Source: Tritrichomonas musculus | Lineage: Eukaryota > Parabasalia > Tritrichomonadida > Tritrichomonadidae | Assembly (NCBI GenBank): GCA_039105265.1 | Contig: JAPFFF010000007.1 | Span: 5,208,001 to 5,272,000 of the forward strand | Direction of reading: 5' to 3' | Length of the DNA stretch: 64,000 nt | Shown: positions 48,910-56,800 of the stretch, piece after piece | How positions within the stretch are numbered: position 1 is the first letter of the stretch | How the letters are laid out: every line of letters starts with the position of its first letter | Program-made: the position numbers and the translations under genes | The notes under the pieces: model-generated | Databases searched by the model: none | Seen by the model: the letters and a program-made list of their open reading frames with translations, nothing else | What the model was told of the DNA's origin: nothing

Positions 48910-49212
48910 ATGGCATTCGGAAGTTGGTTTAAAAACATCATTAACGGAGCAAAAAATGTAATCGGAAAAGCTTTGCCGGTACTGAAAAAAGGTGCTGATA
49001 TTGTGTCAAAAGTCGCTCCAGTACTAGGTGGGGCGATAGGCGGACCTGTAGGAAATGTAATCAATAAAATAGGCGATTATGCAGGAAAATTTGCTGGAAA
49101 GTCTTTGGGAGTAAACGGCGCGGGAATAAGAAATACAAATAATAGTTGGTCGCAGCAAATTGCAGGGCCAACAACTAATCCAGGAAGATTTGATATTCCT
49201 TTGTTGAAATGA
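48910..49212 (+). CDS. Protein VI-like amphipathic minor virion peptide, Polinton A
   Basis: 100 aa beginning MAFGSWFKNIINGAKNVIGK, an amphipathic helix, followed by a Gly/Ala/Val-rich hydrophobic segment (VAPVLGGAIGGPVGNVINKI). Same plan as 19936-20190 in B. Divergent from the capsid region by about 70 bp, again as in B. Confidence 0.65.
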   Translation: MAFGSWFKNIINGAKNVIGKALPVLKKGADIVSKVAPVLGGAIGGPVGNVINKIGDYAGKFAGKSLGVNGAGIRNTNNSWSQQIAGPTTNPGRFDIPLLK

Positions 49213-49253
49213 GTAAAAGAGAATGATATTAAGTGATTTTTATTGAAAAGGAA

Positions 49254-49610
49254 ATGAACGACATCAAAGTAATTGAACCAATCTCAAAGCATACGAAAGA
49301 GTTTGATACAGTTGATGAATTCAATTTATACTATAACAAGAATAAAGAAGAGATGGATAAACTTACGACGCATAAACTCAATAAATTATATCTCATAAAA
49401 GGGTATCGAATAACTAGAATCAAGAATGTGTTGAGCCTCAAAAAAATGAAGCAAAATTCACAATATGATATTGACAACGAGTTAGATGAACTAAAAAAAG
49501 AGATACAGCAAATGAAAGAAACAATAAATAACATCATACATTTCTTAAATCCTCAGACTGAAATTGAGGTTTCTCCTCCTTCTGATACCTGTACGATTAG
49601 GCAGGAATGA
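49254..49610 (+). CDS. Small conserved Polinton protein (118 aa), counterpart of 19423-19899
   Basis: Start at ATG 49254 behind TTTTTATTGAAAAGGAA. Shares FDTVDEFNLYYNKNKEEMDK and LNKLYLIKGYRIT with B's protein, then a short coiled coil (DELKKEIQQMKETINNII). The 3' end overlaps the convergent ATPase by 58 bp. Confidence 0.7.
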   Translation: MNDIKVIEPISKHTKEFDTVDEFNLYYNKNKEEMDKLTTHKLNKLYLIKGYRITRIKNVLSLKKMKQNSQYDIDNELDELKKEIQQMKETINNIIHFLNPQTEIEVSPPSDTCTIRQE

Positions 49611-50368
49611 GAATCTGGATTGTAATTTTTTTCTTCAGACAATTGCCTGTACAAATTGTAGAACTCCTCAAAGTCCAAATTACTTGCTGATTGGGAATAA
49701 ATATAGTGTAGTTGTTGACGGTTGAAGCAAGGAAAAACGAACAAAGTTGTAATCTCATTTTTGATATGTGGTTTGATGCCTTTCCATCCTTGAATCAATA
49801 AAAAGTAGGAAATATTTGTGTGTCTGCATCTTCGGAGCTGTTGGGAGAAAAACGATTCTTCGGACGAAAATAATTTGTTATTTGAAATATCATCAAAAAG
49901 TATCAATGTATGGAGGAAATCTTTACTGAAATCAGTAATGTGAAGGACCTTAAACATATCATTTTTTTGTCCATCATCTAATCGTTCCTCCAATCCTTCT
50001 CGCTTGACAAGATAGTAGAGGTTCTTTGCAGCAATTAATTCTGTGATAAAATCGACTGCCATCTTCTCGGAAACGGTAATATATGGCATTTTGATGAGGT
50101 GTTTGAGAGATTGGAAACTCCTATCATTTTCGTCACCATTTTTCGTGATATAGATTAGTAGATGATGTGTGTCGAGCAGGCCTATTTTGATGATTTCTTG
50201 GAGAGCGATGACAGTTTTTCCAGAATTTTGTTTCCCAACAATTACATTTACAGAATTATATTTGATATGAATATCATCGTGGATTGGTTCGATTAATGCA
50301 CCCGATAAATTGTTTGCGTTTTGTTTCAAAGTTTCTGAGACAATAGAATTTACGACTTTTAAACTCAT
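49553..50368 (-). CDS. Polinton A packaging-type ATPase (FtsK/HerA-like)
   Basis: 271 aa. Walker A IVGKQNSGKTV at about residue 46, Walker B LILFDDIS at about 156, QQLRRCRHTNISYFLLIQ and FVFPCFNRQQLHYIYSQ downstream, all parallel to B's ATPase. Would drive genome packaging. The last 58 bp overlap the small plus-strand gene. Confidence 0.9.
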   Translation of the reverse strand: MSLKVVNSIVSETLKQNANNLSGALIEPIHDDIHIKYNSVNVIVGKQNSGKTVIALQEIIKIGLLDTHHLLIYITKNGDENDRSFQSLKHLIKMPYITVSEKMAVDFITELIAAKNLYYLVKREGLEERLDDGQKNDMFKVLHITDFSKDFLHTLILFDDISNNKLFSSEESFFSQQLRRCRHTNISYFLLIQGWKGIKPHIKNEITTLFVFPCFNRQQLHYIYSQSASNLDFEEFYNLYRQLSEEKNYNPDSHSCLIVQVSEGGETSISV

Positions 50369-50412
50369 TTACTTCCCAAAAGACTGCAAAAAAATGTTTA
50401 GGAGTGATATGT

Positions 50413-52464
50413 TTAATCCAAGAATGCTCTATCATCTTCTGCGTCCCATTCACCATTACGTTCTTGATTATATTCTGCGTCAATACCATCATGCCATTCA
50501 CCTCCTTCATCATCATTTTGATGGTCGTACTGCATGCCCTGTCTTTCTTGTCCAGTATATTGGTCATGTATCAAATTTTCTCTTTCACGTTCATTGACTT
50601 CTTGAGCCGAAGCGACCATAGCATGTCCGAAATCATTATAAATCTTATTTCTGAGTTGTGCTCTTTGTTCAGCAGTCCAATGATTTCCGTTAGTATGAAG
50701 AACATGTAATAAAAGGCTTGAAACTTCTGCATCAATCATTCGTTTTCCTTCACTCTTCTTACACCATTTCTTGAACTCTTCTGATTCTGTTGAAGTGAAA
50801 TGACGTTTTTGAGCAACAGTATTAAGTATATAGTGTTTCCATAACTTTGACGTTGCCATCATGATTAGTCTTGCCTTGAATTTAGGAGTGATATCGAGTA
50901 TGTTTTGAGTCCTAAGAGCGTTAATAACATCTTCAACAACATGACTAACAACATAATCGCGGAATCTAGCAAAGGCATTCTTTCGCTTCTCCTTAACGAA
51001 ACTGTACCCATCTAACTTGTAATCTCTCCATGATTCAGGCATTGTGTAGCCAGTCATTTCACCTAAATGATGTGGATTTCCGTTGAGGTCATTATTATAA
51101 GAATAATTCAATTTCTCCTTGAGATATATTGGAACAGTGATTGATTTTCCGCCATGTTCATTCCTATATTGTTTTCGAGCCTCTGCGTCATAATCTGTAT
51201 AGAAATTAAATCGTGCAGGCCAATCGGACTTTGCTGTTGTGTATCCATTAATGTATATTGGATGGTTGCTGCCATTTTTAATAATAATATCTGGAATATT
51301 ATCTCCGTTAACATCTTCGTCCGATACAGACCATGGGGCGCTATTAGGATTTGCTGCATTTTTTTTATTAACAATATCTTGAGCTCCAGTATAGGTCATT
51401 GCCTTCCTTCTTCTTTTGATGTCTTTTTTATTGTCAAGAACGATATTCCATAATGCATTCATTCCTTGTTTTGGTCCACCAACTCTACCGACTCTTTGTC
51501 GTGAATGCCTTAGTGATTCAATCGCTATTCTTTGAATTTCTTGGACATTGTTTGCTATTGCATTGATATCTACAGGATTTTGAGCAAAAGAATTGTAATA
51601 ATCGACTAATTGCTGTAAATTTACTTGTTGTGCCATTTGATTTTGAAATAAAATTGTATTATTATTGTTGTTATTTTGAGGTGTTGACAGCTCTACTGAC
51701 CCTATCTCTGTTAGTGAAGGCGTTTGAGGTGTTGAAGGAGGTCTTCTCAATTTGTTTAAGGGATTTAATTCTGGAAAAGTCTCTCCTGCTCCAAGTCTAA
51801 AGAAAAATCCAGAATGCTCTTGAGGTTCCCTATGTGAAGTTTCTGGAGGACTTGATGGAGGGACAGAAGGAAGAGGAATAACGTTATTATCGCTAGAAGG
51901 AATTTCCCTATTTGAATATACTCTATCGACAAAATGTTGAAGACTTTCAAGATTGATACGCCTAACATATCTATGATCGATGTTGTCATATGCGGCAAAG
52001 TTATGAGAATTGAGTAAAGTTATGGCCGTACGAATAATATTTCTTGGAAAAGCTTTTTTGTTATGCGAAGCAAGGGTTCTTCTGTCGAATCTCTCAGATA
52101 ATTCATTATAAAATGGGGCAGTATTTCGAATCCAATTACTGAATCTATGATCGCTCATATCCACTAAATCTTCACTATAAGTCAAGGGTCGATCTATAGG
52201 ATGTTCTTCTTGAAACCTTTGAATGAATCTCTCTATTGTATTACTATTGACGACATTTGCTTGAAGACCAAAATTGAATTCATTTAGAACCTTCGACAAA
52301 TAATCGGCATATGTTCTATCCGACAGTAATCCTCCCTGAGCATTCGTAGTAGTGATATTGAATCCCAGTTCATTGTTGAGTCTATTACAATATCCTAATA
52401 ATTTTTGCGTGTTATTGCCTTGCATTACTTGTCCAGCAGTAAGTTTTATTGACGATTTACTCAT
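50413..52464 (-). CDS. 683-aa conserved Polinton protein with Asp/Asn calcium-loop-like motif
   Basis: Counterpart of B's 852-aa protein. N-terminal half is divergent with a Pro/Ser-rich stretch (PLPSVPPSSPPETSHREPQE). The conserved part holds DEDVNGDNIPDIIIKNG and IYINGYTT, then Trp/Tyr-rich helices. The C-terminal tail is Glu/Asp/Gly-rich. Probably a structural or replication-linked core protein; function unknown. Upstream GTTATTTTTTTG resembles the T-rich motif of B genes. Confidence 0.72.
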   Translation of the reverse strand: MSKSSIKLTAGQVMQGNNTQKLLGYCNRLNNELGFNITTTNAQGGLLSDRTYADYLSKVLNEFNFGLQANVVNSNTIERFIQRFQEEHPIDRPLTYSEDLVDMSDHRFSNWIRNTAPFYNELSERFDRRTLASHNKKAFPRNIIRTAITLLNSHNFAAYDNIDHRYVRRINLESLQHFVDRVYSNREIPSSDNNVIPLPSVPPSSPPETSHREPQEHSGFFFRLGAGETFPELNPLNKLRRPPSTPQTPSLTEIGSVELSTPQNNNNNNTILFQNQMAQQVNLQQLVDYYNSFAQNPVDINAIANNVQEIQRIAIESLRHSRQRVGRVGGPKQGMNALWNIVLDNKKDIKRRRKAMTYTGAQDIVNKKNAANPNSAPWSVSDEDVNGDNIPDIIIKNGSNHPIYINGYTTAKSDWPARFNFYTDYDAEARKQYRNEHGGKSITVPIYLKEKLNYSYNNDLNGNPHHLGEMTGYTMPESWRDYKLDGYSFVKEKRKNAFARFRDYVVSHVVEDVINALRTQNILDITPKFKARLIMMATSKLWKHYILNTVAQKRHFTSTESEEFKKWCKKSEGKRMIDAEVSSLLLHVLHTNGNHWTAEQRAQLRNKIYNDFGHAMVASAQEVNERERENLIHDQYTGQERQGMQYDHQNDDEGGEWHDGIDAEYNQERNGEWDAEDDRAFLD

Positions 52465-52491
52465 TTGATTTACAAAAAAATAACAGTCTGT

Positions 52492-53019
52492 TTATATGCC
52501 ACATTCCTTGATAAATCTACCATAATCCTTGCTTAGATCGGCACAATTAGGATGTTTCGACTTAATTCTGGTATCTATTTCTTCAATCAAAAAGCCTGCG
52601 TCATATTGGAACATCTGATGATATTCAATCTCTTTACCATCCTTAGTTGTAAATTTCTTTGGTTCCCTTACAATAACTACGTCCTGTATCTTGTTTTTAC
52701 CGTTCTTTGCTGTGTCGATTGAGTAGTGGCTTCCCTTCTTGTTAAAGCATAGATATACCTTTTCGCAGTCAAATAATTCACACAATTCTTTGTATAGAAA
52801 CTGTTGATTCTTATAAATTGAGACGACTAAGGGCCTGCAAACTATTCTATTGGCGTTAAATTTGTCAGGAAAGAGATACTCTTTGTCGATGATGATGTAG
52901 AATTCGTAGGCTGAATCTATAATCGGATCTTTCTCTTTGTGGGCCTCAATATATTCCTCCAATTTATCACACAATTTATTGACAGACAAGTAAAGTGGCT
53001 TCGTCATTTGTATTTGCAT
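52492..53019 (-). CDS. Hypothetical 175-aa protein, Polinton A
   Basis: Start set at ATG 53019, just outside the right terminal repeat; the longer reading to 53088 runs into the repeat. No family recognised: an N-terminal helix, mixed beta strands, and a few cysteines and histidines. No convincing counterpart in B. 28 bp from the 683-aa gene, same strand. Confidence 0.6.
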   Translation of the reverse strand: MQIQMTKPLYLSVNKLCDKLEEYIEAHKEKDPIIDSAYEFYIIIDKEYLFPDKFNANRIVCRPLVVSIYKNQQFLYKELCELFDCEKVYLCFNKKGSHYSIDTAKNGKNKIQDVVIVREPKKFTTKDGKEIEYHQMFQYDAGFLIEEIDTRIKSKHPNCADLSKDYGRFIKECGI

Positions 53020-53026
53020 TGGGGAT

Positions 53027-53388
53027 AAAAAATTATTTGTTTCAGAAAAAGTTTCAAAAAAGTTGATTTCGATAATTTTAAAAATCATAAATTGTATACA
53101 AAAATTTTATTTATACCTTTTTTCATATCACATGTCATACAAGAATTTTATCAAAATTATGTTCATATCACCACTTTCCATCCATTGAAAGACCTTAATT
53201 TAGGCAATTTATTGACACAAAAAGGTGAATGCAAAATGCCCTATAGTGATAGGGGGTTTTCTGACAACACTCTGGAGGTCAAAAAAGGGCTAAAATTGGG
53301 TAGTTGGAGACCAAAAAAGTGCCAAAATTAGGGGTGTTTGAGGGGATTGAAGACCGGAGGTCTGAAATCACCGCAAACGTATACTACT
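53027..53388. repeat. Right terminal inverted repeat of Polinton A (362 bp)
   Basis: Inverted partner of 11996-12357. I see one clear base difference in the portion compared in detail. GATGA follows directly at 53389-53393. Confidence 0.9.
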
Positions 53389-53393
53389 GATGA

Positions 53394-53891
53394 TAGTAAA
53401 AGCATTTAATTTGAATGATACGGTTGAACTTTTTGAAACTAGTCATTATTGTTTTTAAAACCATATTATCAGAATTTTTTCCAGTATGAACTTGATGTAA
53501 AACATTCAATTTTCAAAATAAAAAAAAATCGATGAAAAAAACATTCAATTTTTATAAATATTTTATCCATAAAAAATAAAATATTTCCAAATTGAATAAA
53601 AGTATTTCCATATTGAATTAGTAAATGGTCCAATATTCCAGAAGATTATTTATTAGAAAATAGAAAAAGTTATTAATTATTGAAAAAGTTTTTATTTAAA
53701 GTTTTTGTTTTTATTTTTGGAAATATAAGAAATTTCCAGATATATTTTTTGAATACTTTGGAAATTACCAATTTCCAAAATAACAATCACTGCGTCCGAA
53801 GGGAAAGCAAATAATTGCTAATTTTTTTTATTGATAACTGCCGCATTGAAAAGTTGATAAATAATATAAATATATAAAATATAATTTTTTA
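53394..53891. other. Host DNA upstream of the DDE ORF, AT-rich
   Basis: Resumes the host sequence interrupted by Polinton A. It contains the second promoter-like motif at 53413-53437 and repeated AAACATTCAATTTT-like phrases; no gene supported. Confidence 0.55.
53413..53437 (-). promoter_or_regulatory. Duplicated 5' motif of the DDE ORF, right copy
   Basis: 24 of 25 bases match 11959-11983, same orientation. It contains TCATT on the minus strand. Before A inserted, the two copies would have been about 56 bp apart. Confidence 0.5.
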
Positions 53892-56800
53892 TTATTGTAT
53901 TATTTTGAATGATTGCTCATATTTATCAATAAAATGATTGAATAATGAAGTTAATGATATTGATAATGTGTTTGGAAGCTGTGATTCATTAATAACACAA
54001 TCACTTAATTTTTTCTTTTTACTATCACCGATTTGGAAAACAACACCCTTAACTTTTTTAACATTTAAAATGCCAATCACGTCTGTTATAATTTCAAAAT
54101 TTTGTTCAATAGCGTAAACAAACTCCTTAATCCATTTGTTATTTAATGGCTTTAATATCAATAAGCACAACTTGACGAACAATTGAAAACTTAAATGATT
54201 TTTTGCTGCTGTGTTCAATGTATTAAATAAGCAAAATGATGGAATTAAGTCATCGCCATTTATGAATGTGAAAATGCAATTTTCAATCTCAGGAGGACAA
54301 TAAGACATTGATGGTGCAGATCCAAAAGCCAAAGCATAAATATTTCTGTCTTTAAATTTATCTTGACTTTTTGTTAACAAGCATAATAAAGCAGAAACAG
54401 AAGCTCCATATGAATGACCAATGAAATATATTGTTTGATAATTGTTTTCAAGAATAGATGATATTGAATTCAATACATAATTGGCAGAACTATAAAAACC
54501 TTGATGAAAATAAATATTTGTTCCATTAATTTCACATTTGGCTTCTTTGCAATCAAAGTCTGTCATCCAATCATTCGTTGAAAATGAACCTCTTGTGATC
54601 ACATAAAGATCATTTGATTCTTCTAAACAATAAAAAACAGGCTTGAACATGTCATTTTCTTCACTTGAATGAATGACTTTTCCAAAAGTGAAATCACCAT
54701 TATAAGCATCACCTGAAAGATCCAATGCTTTTTTGACAAAATCAATTGTTAAAAAGGATGGAATTGCTGTTGACTTCAATAATTTCTTTTGCTTCTTCTT
54801 CTTTTTATTATTATTTTTTATATTGTAAAAAATCCATTCCCAAGTTTCTTTTTGTTCATATTTCAAAGTTACAATATCGTCATCAAAATCTTCTTCTTCA
54901 TCTCCAAGTTCATTGTTTTCATTATCTCCTTTTTCATCATTTTTCAGTTTTGGAATCAGTTTATCACCAATGATATTTATTAAAGTATAATCACAAAATG
55001 GAGCCAAAATTTGATACCAATTTATTTTCGATCCATTTTGAAGTTGATTATAGATTTCTTCTTTACCAAACAAATGATTTCCATTCATTAAAATTATTTG
55101 AGGCGATTTTTCTGGTAAAATTACATCAATGCTGTATGCATCTATTTTTGTTCCTTTGAAAACCAAGTAGTCGAATTTATTTTCATTTGACAATTTGGAT
55201 TGAATGTAATCAATTGCACTTTCAATGGTTTTACTGTTTGCTGGGTGAATCCAAACATTCAATTCTTTTATGAAATCGTCATATTTTTCTTTGTAATAAC
55301 TCCAATCATCACATTCATTGATTCCATCTTTTATTTTGGTAAAGAAGAAGCTCCAAGATAATTGGACCATTTTATTAATTAAAAATGGCAATTGTTCCTT
55401 GTTATCATTCAAAGAATTAGACTTGATTTTAAGAATGATTTGTCTTGCAAATGCTTCCAAAATAAAAGATGAATCAGCTGCATAAGGATAAATGCTTTCT
55501 GAAAAATCAAATCTATTTGTTGCTTGTAGAATCCAAGGGAAATTGTCTTTTATGTATTCAGAAAATTCTATTTCTAATTTTATCAAATTTTCATTTTCTT
55601 TTGCAAATTTCTTAGTCTTTGTGAATTTATCATTTTCAGATATATAAAATGTAACAGATCCTGGCTGTCCTTGTCTTCCACTTCGTCCTGCAGCTTGTTC
55701 AATCATCCTTTGATTTGCCATTTTCATTGGAACAATCACATGAAGACCACCTGCTTCTAAAACTTCCGATGAAAGTTTAATATCAATTCCATTAATTGCT
55801 TCAATCGTTGAAATTGTAACTGCTCCTGCATTTCCAGCATTTTCAATAGCAAAGTCATCCAAATCTGGGTTTTCACCAGTGATTTTTTGTGCCAAAAGAA
55901 AAATTTTTGATTTCAAGAATTCATTGACATGATGAATTGAATCAAAAATGACAAAAATAGGACGACCTTTTTCTCTTTCTTCCAAGATTTCATTGATTAG
56001 CTCATTGTAAAGTTCTTTGGTTTTTAAAGGTCGATTCTTTGTTGCGATTTTTAATTGTGATGAAACATGTGGAAGAACTTTAAAAGTGTCTATTTTATAT
56101 TCTTTTTTAAGCAATTCTTCATCTTCAATTGTTCCGAAAGATCCAGTAACACCAGCAATTTTATTGAAAAAGTTTAAATATGAATGATGATCAATTTGAC
56201 AAGACGTTATTAATGATGCTTTTGCTTCCAAACCTTCTCTTATTTCAATCATTTTAATAATGTGCTCATTCCATTGAATATTTGGATTAATTTTAATAAT
56301 TTGATCATTTTCAATCTTGTAATCGATTTTTTTGTTTAGATTTATAACTAAAAGAGCAGCATCTTTGAGTTTTTGAATGTTTTCTTCTTCAAAAGTTCCT
56401 GCGTCTGAAAAGAAGTAATTTAAAACTTTTATTATTTCTGATGTTTTCCAACAATGAAGCAAAAGCACAATTTCATAAATATCTTTAATGAATGCATAAT
56501 TTATATGATTTGCAATGGCCAAAGGCGAATAAAATTCATCCGGAAACATTTTATCAATTTCATCAACTAAAACAACATCATAAACACGCTCTTTGTATTT
56601 TGTACTAAACAAAGAATGCAAATAAAAAGATTCATAGTTTTCTAAAGTTGAATAAATAACAGGTTGTTTAAGTACATCATCATCAAAAGATGCATCATTA
56701 GAAATCAAAAGAATGCCTGATTCAATACCAAATAGATCAAAGTATAATTTTTGCTCTTTTTGAGTTCTTCTAGCAAGATCTAAATTAGAAATGACAATAT

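Larger units (their letters stand above)
11996..53388. mobile_element. Polinton/Maverick A (outer element), interrupted by Polinton B
   Basis: Element ends AGTAGTATACG at 11996 and its complement at 53388, with 362-bp terminal inverted repeats that differ at very few positions. GATGA stands directly outside both ends (11991-11995 and 53389-53393), giving a 5-bp direct repeat. Without B the element is about 17.3 kb, typical for the family. Parts: protein-primed PolB, rve integrase, packaging-type ATPase, major capsid protein, protein VI-like peptide, fibre-like protein, a large structural-looking protein and several small unknowns. It looks broken: interrupted by B plus about two further breaks. 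The near-identical ends argue for recent insertion, before B. Confidence 0.9.

Noticed and set aside
53394-53891. Search for the far inverted end of the DDE transposon
   Set aside because: Only the direct 25-bp motif was found, no inverted partner of any sequence beyond 10404, so no element boundaries were assigned.
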